From: Tetracentron sinense
Taxonomy: Eukaryota > Streptophyta > Magnoliopsida > Trochodendrales > Trochodendraceae
Assembly: GCA_015143295.1 (NCBI GenBank)
Contig: CM026574.1
Span: 8,868,938 to 8,932,937 of the forward strand
DNA length: 64,000 bases
Direction of reading: 5' to 3'
Below, one piece after another: positions 1 to 10,979 of this stretch. Position 1 is the first letter of the stretch. Every line of letters starts with the position of its first letter. The position numbers were made by a program, and so were the translations under genes. The notes below the pieces were generated by a model. The model was not told the DNA's origin. It ran no database searches and worked only from the letters and a program-made list of their open reading frames with translations.

Positions 1-52
1 ATTTTTTTTTCATGCGAGCCTCAGTCTTTTAGACATGATTTAGGGGATTTGA

Positions 53-215
53 GTAGGGCTGCTAAACGAACTGAGCTGATTTTAAACAGCTCGAGCTTGG
101 CTTTTTATAAACTCGTTCATATGATAAACAAGTCGAGCTTGAGCTTGATTTTTGAGCTCGGTTGGTTAAGGAGCCGAGCTCAAGCATGCATGTGCTCGTC
201 TCGTTACACACACAC
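53..215. repeat. degenerate GAGCTCG-rich repeat
   Basis: The stretch is full of GAGCTCG, TCGAGCTTG and CCGAGCTCAAG words. It resembles the interior of the intact hAT-like MITE at 22385-22863, but no terminal inverted repeats or target duplication survive. I read it as a decayed fragment of that repeat type; a chance GAGCTC-rich tract is possible. Confidence 0.4.
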
Positions 216-240
216 ATCTATATTATATGATACATAAGTT

Positions 241-1020
241 CATATATATGAGTATTTTTAAAGCTAAGTATATATCATATGTGTGATGAGTTATTTTCAT
301 ACCCATATTTGCGTAGTAATACGAAAACAATAGAGTCTCCACCAGCCATTGAATTTGGTGTGGTTGGTCACCAATAAAAGAAAGATTCCTTAAATCTGCG
401 AAAAATCACATGGATACGGAGGTTAAATTATGAATTGGGGAAGGTGTTAGGCACTCCAGTCCATCCATCTATAAGATATGATTACCTAGACTCTCTAATT
501 TCTTTTTACATTCAGAATTGACTCAATAGGTAAAATGAACAAAATAAATCTTGATAAAATAAGAAAAACACTACCTCAATGTTACCATAACCCAATTGGG
601 ATCAAGAAATGATAAAATTGCCATTTTTGAAGGGAATTTTCATACTTATTATTAAAAGAGGATACAAATCCACACATAAATCACATTCTAAATTAGGGAT
701 TTGATTCAGGGTAAAACATTGAAGGGCCGCTGTTCCAAACGGTGTCCTCTTGGTCCAAAATTAATTTGAGGTACTTCATTTTTTGGGGTTTGGTTGCAAT
801 TTAGGTTTGGTTTTAGTTTTATCTAGGGTTTTGGTTACGGATAAGTTTAGGGTATAGGGTATGGTTTAGGATATTGGTTTAAGTTTCGGGTCTTGCCTTT
901 GCCATTGTCTTGAAAAGAAGGAGGAATCAGGTCATTTGGCTGGGAGGTGCTTGGTCGTGCTAAATAGGGTCTCTACAACTGTCAAACAACAATGTTATAA
1001 ATTTTATTTCCCATAAAACC
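241..1020 (-). other. no gene; possible LTR fragment
   Basis: No coding signal. Around 440-460 the sequence reads GAAGGTGTTAGGCACTCC, the reverse complement of a word (GGGTGCCTAACAC) also present near the end of the solo LTR at 35966-37947 and, in variant form, near 6780. This suggests an old LTR fragment of that type. The TTAGGGTTT-like words at 780-880 are irregular and are not a telomeric array. Confidence 0.3.
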
Positions 1021-1034
1021 CTTTACTTTTATGT

Positions 1035-3110
1035 ATGTATCAGCTGTACCATAAGTCCATATTTCTCTTTCCAATAATACCCTTTACAACTATATATTCT
1101 TCCCCGCTACTACCCTTTCCTTTTTCTTATATACCAGCTGTACCCCAAGTCCACATTTCTCTTTCCCATAATACCCTTTGCTACTATATGTTTTTTCCTA
1201 TGATGCCCTTCTTCCACTTATATACCAACTGTATCACAAAATTCTTTATAACACTAAGATTTTCTTTCCCATAATACGCTTTACTTTTACTTATATATAT
1301 ATATATATATCAGTCATGGTTCAAAAACCTGAAAACTCGACTCAAAAGTTAAATGGGTCGAGTAACACGGAAAACTCGGGCAGAAGCTAACAAGCGTTAA
1401 TAGATAAGAGGGATACTTAGAGACTGAGGACTGAGGCCGAAGCTTTTGAACAAATTGAAGAAGAAGATGTACAGGAGCCTAGAGGCTAAGAAGCCAGGTT
1501 AGAGAAGCACACAAACAAACTAAAGAGCACACAAGAGCAAACGAGAGCAACTAAGAGGTCAGGACACTACCCCGGTTATGCCTCAAATGAAAGGAAAGAG
1601 TTCAATTTTTAGAGCTTACAAGCATACTATTGTAGACTCACGGGTCTACTATTTACGACACTATTCACATCATTGTAGACTGTCACTGTTCATATCACTG
1701 TAGCAAAAGTCACTGTAACGGTACTGTAGCAATGTGTGACTTGAGAGTTATCTTGATATTTTGAACAATCTACAAGCTTCTAGAAGTGGGTGAGACCGCT
1801 GGAAATGGGTCATGGATCAGCAACCAGATCATTAGGCAGGTCAAGAATTAAGAAGTCCATGTCAGGGTCTTCATTATGATCAGAATTATGATCAGAGTCG
1901 ATATATGTCCATTCTTTGCGATGGGTCTGATTGAAGTAACCAAGTGGGCTTAAAGAACTGTTCCAATTGGTATACTGGTAGACATGTTGAAAAGCGCCAC
2001 AAACTTCAGAAGATCCATTGATTGATCTATGCATGATATTGAAGTACAAAGGATGCCATCGGAGAGATATGTGTTTGTCTTTAGAGAAGACAATGATCAT
2101 TTTAGTTTGGGTGAGAATACGACAATTCATAGTGCTATGCAAGAATGTCTGGATGCGTATCAATCCATTTACTTTTCTGCGTTGAAGTTCTTCTATATAG
2201 AATGATTTGGATCTACTATGAGCAGGAGGATTGTCATCTAGATCAAAATGATGGATAAGGATGATGTGTATTGAAGGATGACAGTAATAAGTCTCATAAT
2301 CTCATTCAAGGCAAGAACTAATAACTTCATGGTAAAGATAAGGATGAGATGAATTACAGTGAGCAATAAAGCAAACCTCTTGAATGTTTTCAGGAAAGCC
2401 AAAGAGATCATCTGGAGATTTCGTTTCAATGCCAGTAGTAAATCCATTCTCAAACAACCAAATTTTTTCTTCTTGGTCAACATGTGGAGGTATGACCATG
2501 AGATTGTTATAGTAGACCTATGGATCGTTTCTCTCGAAGGCAGCATAAGTGTCTAACCACTTTTGTTGGCTAGAAAGAGTTTTCTTATGGATAAAAGCTT
2601 GAATATCAAGAGGAAGTGGCAGTCAAAAAAAGAAAATTATGAAAATACCCTTTTGTGACTCGTCCTAGTTTGGCGAGTCAAAAAACTTGACTCGACTCAA
2701 CTGAGTACGAATAGTGTCTCATTCGAGTTTTGAGTCGAATCACCTCAAAACTCTGTCGAGTCGAGTAACTTGGCTGAGTTACTCAGGTGACTCCTCGAGT
2801 TTTTGAACTATGATATCCGTTGTACCAAGCCCACATTTCTCTTTCCAATAATACCCTTTGCTACTATAAATTCTTTCCCATAATACCATTTACTATTACT
2901 TATATACCAACTGGCAATTGCACCCCAAGTCCACATTTCTCTTTCCAATGATACCCTTAGCTACTTTATATTCTTTCCTATAATGCCCTTTATTTTTACT
3001 TATATACCAGCTGTATCCGAAGCCCACATTTCTCTTTCCTATAATACCTATTCTATTGTATATTTTTTTCCATAATACAATTTTCTTCTTCATATATACC
3101 AACCGTATCC
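1035..3110. repeat. ~95-bp minisatellite, split by an insertion
   Basis: A unit of roughly 90-100 bp recurs with starts near 1037, 1131, 1222, 2814, 2902, 3003 and 3096. Each unit holds ATACCARCTGTAYC, CCACATTTCTCTTTCC and ATAATACCCTTT. The array is interrupted by the hAT-like element at 1315-2812, so the units at 1222 and 2814 were once neighbours. Unit identity is moderate, which indicates an old array. Confidence 0.7.
1315..2812. mobile_element. non-autonomous hAT-like element, 1.5 kb
   Basis: The ends are CATGGTTCAAAAAC on the left and the complement of CATAGTTCAAAAACTCG on the right. They are flanked by 8-bp direct repeats differing at one base, ATATCAGT (1307-1314) and ATATCCGT (2813-2820). 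Eight-bp target duplications are the hAT hallmark. Just inside each end are many GACTCG/CGAGTC words, a plausible set of subterminal transposase-binding sites. No hAT transposase is seen. The minus strand between 1810 and 2560 has several open stretches that I cannot assign to a family; they could be captured host sequence or the remains of an internal gene. Confidence 0.75.
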
Positions 3111-3605
3111 CAATACCCTTTATTACACCAATATTTTTTCTCTTTACCCTTTGCTTCTGCTACTAATATACCAACTATATGTCTTTAACTCAAGATCCAC
3201 ATTTTTCTTTCCTAGTATACCCTTTTGCCTATGTATTTTCTTTCCCATAATACTCTTTTGTTTTACTTACATACCAACTGTGTCTCCAAACCCATCGTAT
3301 GCCCAAATAAGAGTTGGGTGTTATTCACAATAGTGCATCGTCCAGACCTTTAAATAGGTGGACAATCTTGGGCTGGTAATGGAAGAACCTAACTGCTGAG
3401 TCTCAATTGTCCATAAAATAATTCTTTTTATTACATAATGTAAATATTGTTTTTAATACAAAGCACGCACACGCACTTCAACTTGTGAATACAAATAAGT
3501 ATTGGGTTGTCTGGGTAAACAAGTTGAGCCAAGTCAAGATCGAGTTTACAATGGTTTTAACGAGCCAAATTTGAACATAGTTTGTCAAATTTGAGTAGAG
3601 CTCTA
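3111..3605. other. no gene seen
   Basis: Pyrimidine-rich sequence that continues the style of the minisatellite and then becomes unique AT-rich DNA. No reading frame, RNA gene or clear repeat boundary is visible. Confidence 0.4.
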
Positions 3606-3724
3606 TAGGAGTGCCAATAGGATAAATTTGGGCCACAAAAACCTCTTGTAAACTTGTCGGGCTCAAGCCTGGCCTATGAAAAATTACAAAAATGCAAGCC
3701 CAAGCCCGTCCCATTGGCACCCCT
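3606..3724. mobile_element. small MITE-like element
   Basis: The left end TAGGAGTGCCAATAGG and the complement of the right end, AAGGGGTGCCAATGGG, form imperfect inverted repeats enclosing about 119 bp. The ends resemble those of the hAT MITE at 22385-22863 (TAGGGGTGTCAA). I could not establish a convincing target duplication, so the family call is tentative. Confidence 0.4.
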
Positions 3725-4905
3725 TGAGCCCGAGCTGAACTTGAACAACTCTTTGATTTAATGAGTTGAGGTGTTTACCTTGAGTGTTGTAAGTTTGAAT
3801 ACCTTTTGAAATGTTGTACCTTCATTTAAAAAACGTCTGAAGATTTACCTTTAATTTTGTTATTTCAAATAAAGCTTATCAGTCCAATTTTATGATACTT
3901 AGTTATAGATAAAGGCCTAAGGTCAATTAAAATTCTTGAGATGCTAATGTTAAGCAATAATGTATAGAAACTTAACTAGTATTTGGCTTTGGTTAGACTG
4001 TTCACTAGACCCTTTGCAGAGACAGATTGCTGCCTTTGAGAATGTTTGGCTGTAGGGTGGGCCCCCAACCTCATTGAGGATAAGCGATTACTGTCTGGTT
4101 GCATTTTAGGTGAATCAGGGATGGGCAGATCCAATACATAGATGATAAAGACAGGCCCATGGGCCTCACGGTTTATAGCCATAGGCCCAAGAAGCCCATG
4201 GCTGTCCATGAGATGATGGGACCCATGGAATTGGCCCACATCTTAATTGCAACAACAAGACTTTAAAAGGGTCTTCCAGAAAGACTAAGAGTCTTATTGG
4301 AAGTTGTTATCTTTAATTAGTTCTAGAAAGTCTTAGGATACTGGAAGTTGTCATCATAAATTAGTTATTCAATGGAAGTTGCAGTCATTTATTAGTTCTC
4401 TTTGGGAAACTAGTAAGCTTTTAGATTTCCAAGTCCTAGCATTTATGGAGGAAAGTTCTAATTCTATATTAGAGAATCTTATGACAAATATAAACAATGC
4501 ATATTTGACGTGAATAAGAAGTTCTTTAGTAAGGAGTGGTTCCAAGATTTTGTGGTGTGACTCTATCCCTTATGAGCCAAGGTTGGTGAGATTTCAACTC
4601 TAGGGTCTCTATAGAAGTGTGACTCTACTTCATATCCTTTCATTTCTTCACTCTCTTTACTTAATTATTAAAATTTCTAGTCTGATTATCAATCTCACAT
4701 CCTTAAAAGATTAAGCATCAGTATCCCTTTCGTCCTTCATCCATTTTTGTTGTTTTAGAGCACATTTTTAACCTCTCGAGAATTTTGTGAAAGATGCATA
4801 CTCGGATGGAGTAGATAATTTCCTTGTTGAAATAGGAAAGAAAATACCTCCCCAAACCGTGCTTGCATTTTTTATTGCACTTAGCTCTACCTATGAATAC
4901 ATCTA
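3725..4905. other. no gene seen
   Basis: AT-rich DNA without a supportable coding region. GGCCCA words cluster around 4110-4240 and AAGTTG/TTAGTT words repeat loosely at 4300-4400. No repeat ends could be defined. Confidence 0.35.
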
Positions 4906-4909
4906 AACA

Positions 4910-5150
4910 AAGTAGTTTTTTCAAGCGTCCAAGTGACACTTAGGCAGTATGAGTTTACCAGGAGAGTTATTGCTTTGGCGTTGTGTAGGTGATGCCTAGG
5001 TGACCAAAATTTTCATTTTTAACGAATTTTATAAAAATTTATTGACTGATTGCCTAGACTATGACCATGAGACAAAGGTCTTTGCTAGGCGAAGCGGTGA
5101 CCTAGGCCTTGCCTAGGCGACATTTTGACTACATAACATCTAAAACTCGG
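4910..5150. repeat. degenerate CCTAGGCGAC-type repeat
   Basis: CTAGGCGA, GACCTAGGC and GCCTAGGCGAC words are concentrated at both sides of an AT-rich centre. The outer parts show weak inverted similarity. It looks like a decayed MITE; the boundaries are approximate. Confidence 0.35.
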
Positions 5151-5229
5151 TTCCCTAGACAAGATTTTCTTAAAGTTGAATACTCAGTTGATTTAATCAC
5201 TATTGCATGAGCATTTCAGAATTGAAATG

Positions 5230-5430
5230 AATGATCTTAGAGGGTTGACCATGAGGAATCTTACAGATCAATGTACAAAAGAGCTTAACTCTGAACTGTA
5301 AACTGGACATTGCTATCACAAGAATTGCAAAACCTTATGGACAATCTATTATTCTTGCAGAATTTCTAGCTAGGCAATTAAAGAATAGAGTTTCATTTCG
5401 AAAGCTGGTGAAAAAAGCTATTGAATTAAT
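5230..5430 (+). pseudogene. rps3: plastid rps3 fragment in nuclear DNA
   Basis: Translated from 5270 the sequence reads NVQK..., then [32 protein letters not shown] and KKAIEL. This follows the middle of plastid ribosomal protein S3, where the family has NIAITRIA.PYG and [26 protein letters not shown]. About 55 codons are in one frame; weaker similarity upstream to about 5230 is out of frame. Plastid S3 is about 218 residues, so this is an internal piece only. It is a dead copy of organelle DNA. At about 5429 it runs straight into accD sequence, an order not found in the plastid genome. Confidence 0.85.
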
Positions 5431-5630
5431 GGAAAGTCTTGGTCCTAGTGGAAATACTAGTGGAAGTGAAGACCCCATTTTAAATGATACAAATAAAAAC
5501 ACATTCATAATTGGAGTTAATAGTAACATTTCTAGTTACAGTAATGTTGATAATTTTTTGGTGTCAGGGATATTCGGAGTTCCATCTCCGATGACACTTT
5601 TTGAGTTAGGGTTAGTAGCGGGGATCTTCT
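5429..5630 (+). pseudogene. accD: plastid accD fragment fused to rps3
   Basis: Directly after the rps3 piece the same frame reads [16 protein letters not shown] and then [11 protein letters not shown], matching the N-terminal part of plastid accD (acetyl-CoA carboxylase beta subunit), where angiosperms have [14 protein letters not shown] and SSYSNVDxLFGVRDI. After SNVDN the nucleotide sequence still follows the accD segment for VRDIRxFISDDTFLVRDSNGD, but small indels shift the frame. Similarity ends near 5630. Not functional. The fusion point falls inside what reads as one short frame across both genes. Confidence 0.85.
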
Positions 5631-5631
5631 A

Positions 5632-6735
5632 GGAAATGGGAAGATCTAGGATAGGCGGCTGACCTCCAGGTAGTAGGGCCAAATAAGATGAAGGAGTAGA
5701 GGAAGCCGGGTTTCAAGATAGGCCAACCGAACCATCCTCTCTGTCTCCCTCCGATCCTGGAGCAGAGTTAGGATTCCATCCTTCTACCAGTATCTGACCC
5801 CCTCCCCTCAGACTGGGACTCACTTGGATAGCGATTAGGACGACCTTGAATGGGAATGCGAGGGAGCTTAATAGAAAGATAGGTAGTTATGCTATGAGAG
5901 AAATAGGAGACTTGTGACTCTGAATCCTTCCAATGCAGCTGATTCCGTATTGACCAATTTTGGGGTTTTTTGCACTGAAGCCTAACAAGTTGCCTGCTGG
6001 AGTAGGTGCTTCAAAGTCTATAATACAGTAAGGGAGCTAGTGCACTATGCATGGGGACCGGCTCTGCTCGCTATAGGGGTTCGTAGTAGAGTTTTATAGG
6101 AGTGGGTCCCATATATTTGGAAAAACACTTGATGCTCATGGGAAAGCCAAGTGGATAAAGTCAAGTAGTTAACATTCTGGCGCAGGTGATCGATCTTCCC
6201 TCCACCCCTTTGTGATAGTCCATCAGTAGTCCCTACCTTAGACTCCAGGGGGCTGTTTCATTTGACCCAAGAGGTCCTATAGTAGCTGATTGACATTGCA
6301 CTCCATGCTACAGGACAACCGGAATACCTGCTCGCCTTGTGGACTGCTCTAGTGTGTGTTGTCTTCGCCATACTGAATCCAGCACAAATAGAGTTCCTTT
6401 TTTACCTTAAAGAATCGTAGGCATAGAGGGAATTATAGAAATAGATTCTGACTCGAAAATGTGGTGAATAGAAGGGAAGGTGATCGTTACACCAATAATC
6501 TTAAGACCCTAGAGTCGGGTGGAAAGATCTTCGCCCTTGGTTCTCTTGTAGGGCAAAAACAACCAATGGAGCTCGTTTATCAAGGTGAACATTTGGAGGG
6601 AGTTGGAGTAATAGGAGCACCGGCGCTGATCAGTGGAGCTAACAACGTGAAACTATGTTCCTATTTTTCTCTTCGCACCTCCCCTAGGCCCCAACTCAGA
6701 GGGGTCGATGCCAATCTTTGGAAGTTGTTATAAAT
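5632..6735. other. non-coding stretch, possibly organelle-derived
   Basis: This stretch is visibly richer in G and C than its surroundings and contains none of the usual transposon signatures. It follows the plastid fossil without a break, so it may be part of the same organelle insertion (mitochondrial DNA often carries plastid pieces). I recognise no mitochondrial gene in it. A 90-codon open frame at 6461-6733 has no recognisable domain and I do not call it a gene. Confidence 0.35.
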
Positions 6736-6990
6736 CTTTCTTTCAAAAATTAAGTAACTACCTTTTGGTGGGTGTTTAAGGGTGCTTAGCACCTTCCTTT
6801 TGCATAACTGAATATCTTACCCTAATCTGTCCTCGGATCTTTGCCTTAGCCATTGTTAATTTTTAAGGGTCTCATTTCCCCGTTTGCCCCAACCCTCTTT
6901 GGTGTTTAGGACTTAGGAGGTGAGCATTCTGTTTTCCAATGAGAGTAAAAGGGGGATGGTCACTCAATGCCAAAATGAGGAGATTTGGGG
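6736..6990. other. unique DNA with an LTR-like word
   Basis: Holds GGGTGCTTAGCACCTTCC near 6780, similar to a word near the end of the solo LTR at 35966-37947. Otherwise nothing supportable. Confidence 0.3.
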
Positions 6991-7080
6991 GGTGTCTTTA
7001 AAATAGTATTCAGTTTTTCAATGAGAGAAATGGGGAATGATCACTCAATTTCAGAATGAGGAGATTTGGGGAGTTCATAT
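6916..7080 (+). repeat. two tandem ~85-bp copies at the LINE start
   Basis: The segments starting near 6925 and 7014 both read TT-CAATGAGAG, GATCACTCAAT-like sequence and AATGAGGAGATTTGGGG. The second runs on into LINE endonuclease sequence, so the first is a partial duplication of the 5' edge of the truncated LINE. Confidence 0.6.
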
Positions 7081-9374
7081 TCCAACATGGATTGATAGAT
7101 TACCATCTAAAAGGAGCCTCTTTCACTTGGTCTCAATCAGCCTCTAGTTCGATAGCGAGTAGATTGGATATTTTATTTTTTCTGTTCTGATTGGGAAAGT
7201 TAGTTCCCAAACATTTTCCAGTCGGCCCACATTAGATCATGTTCCCATTGTATTGGAGTCAGGATGTTTCAAAGGGGGTCCAATTCCATTTCATTTTAAA
7301 AACATGTTGCTTGAGGAAGAGAGATTTAAGGAAGTAGTGGCAGAAGTGTAAACATGATAGGGTGGTAGGGGTTTGCTAGCACAAGATTTGGTCTTAAACT
7401 AAAAACCCTGAAATGCCAAAGTGTAATAGGGAGGTGTTCAGCAATGTCCAGCCCAAACAAGCTAGGCTTCTCCGGGAGATTGATGAGCTTGATGCCATTG
7501 AAGAATTGAGATCTCTCTCGGATGAGAAAATTCGAGATAAGGAGGCTAAGAAATTGGATTATTTGAAGGTGCTGAGATTGGAAGAGATTAGTTGGAAACA
7601 AAAGGCTAGAATTCGATGGTTAAAAGAGGGAGATCGGAACATAAGTTTTTTAATAGAATGACCAACTTCCATAAGGAACAAAAGTTTATTTCTAGGGTAA
7701 GGGTGGATGGTGAATGGAAGGAGGGGAAAAGATATATTGAGAGTTGTTTCCTACTACAAAAATCTGTATAGGGAGATGGAGCATTGGCAACCCAAGCTGG
7801 ATGGTCTTCCGTTTGCTTGTCTGTCCCCTGAGCGGAGAGAGGCCTTGGAGTGTCCAGTTGAGGGCCTGAGGCAGAGGAGGTTTTGAGAGCTATTTGTAGC
7901 ATGGCCGGGGACAAGGCTCTTGGACCTGATGGGTTTATTTTGGATTTTAGAAGTTATGAGGAATTATTTAACACGGTTCGATTTGACAGAGTGATTAATA
8001 GCAGTTCTATGGTGTTAATCCCCAAAAAAGTGAGTCGTGGATCTTAAGGACTTTCGACCAATTAGTCTGGTTAGTAGCGTTTACAAAATATTCTCGAAGG
8101 TGTTGGTTGCTAGACTCAAGGTTGTGATGGGTTCAATCATCTCCCCTCAACATGGAACATTCGTGGGGGACATGCAGATTCTAGATGGTATCTTTATTGC
8201 CAATTAGATCAAAGACACCTGAAATCTTCTGTAAAGCCATTATAGAGAATGCCTATGATCACATAAGAAAGATGATCAAACAATTCCTAATCATGGTTCT
8301 TGTGGATCGAATCATTCGTCTAGTACACAAAAAGAAACTCCAGATAGTTAATATATTTCCCTTCGAATGAAATCTCAATTGCAGCTAAACTAGGAATTTT
8401 TGGGCTATGTATTGAGAAGAATAAGCTTTGGTTTAAAGTGATGTTAATGGACGGAGATGTGTATTTCATTTGTGTCATTTTCTATCCTCATCAATGGCAG
8501 TCCAATGGACTATTTCCAAAGCTCTAGAGGTTTGAGACAGGGAGATCTTTCTTCGTTCTTCTTTATCATAGTCTTGGAGGCCTTGAGTAGGATGCTGCCA
8601 AAAGCTGATGGACTTGTGTTCAAAGGCTTCTCGATAGGCAAGGATCAGTTGGGTATCTCTCATCTCCAATTCACGGATGACACCTTGATTTTTATGGAGA
8701 TTCGTATAATAATTTGGTTCATATGTGTTTATTTAGATGCTTTGAAGTAGTATTAGGTCTGAAAGTCAATCTGGTTACATTCAAGATCGTGAGTGTAGGA
8801 GAGATCTTGGACTTAGAGCATTTAGCCACCTTTTTAGGTAGCAAAGTGGGTTCCCTACCATTGGTGTATCTTGGAATGCCACTAGGGGTAGGTTTTAAAG
8901 TCGAAGCAGTGTGGGCCCCGATGCTTGAGAGGTGTGCCAATCAATTATCAGGTTGGAAATCATCTTTTTTATATTAAGGGGAGAAATTAACTCTCATCAA
9001 AAGGACCCTGAACAGTCTTCCCACGTTTTTTATGCCCACCTTTACTATTCCGCGTTCAATAACTTTTATTCTTGAGAAGATGCATATTGGAGAGGGATTT
9101 TTTTATGAATCGAGAAGGGAGATAGATTTTAATATCATTTAGTAGCTTGAGATCAAATTTTTCGTCCAAAGAAAGGTGGTGGTTTGAACCTAAAGGCCTT
9201 ATTTCAAGTGAATAAGGTACTGTTAGGAAAATGGATTTGGAGATTTTGGGAGGAAAGAATGTTTATGGCGATCCGTGATAGTGACCAATTATGGAGGTCA
9301 TCTTGTTGGGTTCTGGAGGAGGTCAAGTGCTCTCATGGTTTGAGATTGTGGAAGGGTATCATGGTAGTCGCAAG

Positions 9375-10023
9375 CATGGTTCAAAATATCGGTATCGGGT
9401 GTCGTATCGGTAAGTCCAAAATAGGATACGTATCGGTATATCAAACTGTATTGGATGGATACCATAGAAAAAAAATCAGAACATGCTAAGAAATGCTTGG
9501 ATACGTAAGGAAAAACTTAGATACCTTGCATAAAACTTCTTTTAAGACAGATATAAGATACAAACTAAATGAAGGCCATTAGGTTCTAACTATGTTTATA
9601 ACCCTACATATGAGAGTTAAGAATTTTATATGTTAAAAAAAGTTGTGCATGTTGATAAAAAAATATAAAAATACAAACAATACTCACTTAGCCAAGTATA
9701 GGAAATACAATCTAGAAATTAAAATCTTACATTCAATGAGTTAAATAAGAATGTATTGAATTATAACCATAAATTATAAGCTTGAATTTAAGTCTTTTTA
9801 TGCTGAACTATTACACCGTTAGTTGACTTTTTGACCTTGTAGAAGAAAATATTTTTAAAGACTAAAATATGAATTTTTTCGAACTTTTGTGAGTTTTGAT
9901 ATATTAGAATTATGAAATTTTACCCGATATGGGGGACCTTTTTTTTTTCCCAGCATACCAATGTATCGGGTAGCTCCAAACAAGATACGTATCGGTTGAT
10001 ACGTATCAAAATTTTAAACCATG
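9375..10023. mobile_element. hAT-like MITE, 649 bp, in the LINE
   Basis: The ends are CATGGTTCAAAATATCGG and the complement of CATGGTTTAAAATTTTGAT. They are flanked by a perfect 8-bp duplication, GTCGCAAG, at 9367-9374 and 10024-10031. Subterminal regions carry repeated GTATCGG/GATACGTATCGG words. The interior is AT-rich and non-coding. It lies inside the C-terminal coding part of the older LINE. A remnant of the same family is at 41083-41235. Confidence 0.92.
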
Positions 10024-10979
10024 GTCGCAAGTTTAGTTGTGCCCAATTTTAGATTTAGGGCGGGTAGAGGGTCCGAGGTTAGGTTTTGGAAAAATGTGTG
10101 GTGCGGTTCAGCGAAATTGAGGATGACCTTGGCAACATATTTTGATTAGCTATCGATTGAGATGCATCTATGAGAGGTTATTGTTAGATGAGGGATGGTG
10201 GGGTGGTGTGTTGTCCGAAGTTGAGACAAGATTTGAATGATTGAGAAATCGACAACATGGGTTGCCTTTTAGAGCACCGTAGTTCTCCTCCTCCTCCATG
10301 TTCTCAGGGTAGGGATGTAGAATTTGGTTCAGAGGCCACAGTGGTCGATGCTTAGTGAGATCACTGTTACTGTCATTTAGGGTAGTACTCTTCGAAATCT
10401 TTCCTCATAGGTCTATGTGGAATCCAAACGTTCCCTCCAAGATATCTTTCTTCTTATGGAATGTGACTTTGAATAAGATTTTTACTTATGACGACTTGAA
10501 AAATAGAGGGTGATGGATGGCTAACTGTTGTTTTTTGTGCATTCATGTAGAAGAGACGGTGGATCACTTGCTTTTGCTCCTACTGTGTTTGAGATTTGGG
10601 GGTATTTCCTATCCTGAGTAGGTGTGGACTGGATTTCCTTCTTCCTTTAACAACTTATCTTGCTGGTCTCATGTAAGTGTGGATAGAGTTTTGAAGGCAA
10701 TTTGATCAATTTTGCCTAGACCCATATTGGGGTTGATATGGACAGAGAGAAACAAGAGCGTTTTTTAGGACTTCCTCTCTTCCTTATCATGGATATGTTC
10801 ACGCATTAGATTGCTCACCCTAGAATGTTGTTCCATTCGGCAAGCAGGGGAGAACCTGGGATAAGTGTTGGGTTGAGTTCTCGTTTTTGTTGTGCAGTTA
10901 GGTTGTCTTCGCTTTCAGTCTCGAGGGATCTCTGTATGCCTTTTAGTTTCTTTCGTTCCCGAATTTATGTGCTTGTAAA

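Noticed and set aside
780-880. Telomere-like TTAGGGTTT words
   Set aside because: Irregular spacing and no run of two or more exact repeats; treated as chance GGTTTAGG-rich DNA.
6461-6733. 90-codon open frame as a gene
   Set aside because: No domain, no splice context, and it lies in a stretch suspected to be organelle-derived non-coding DNA.
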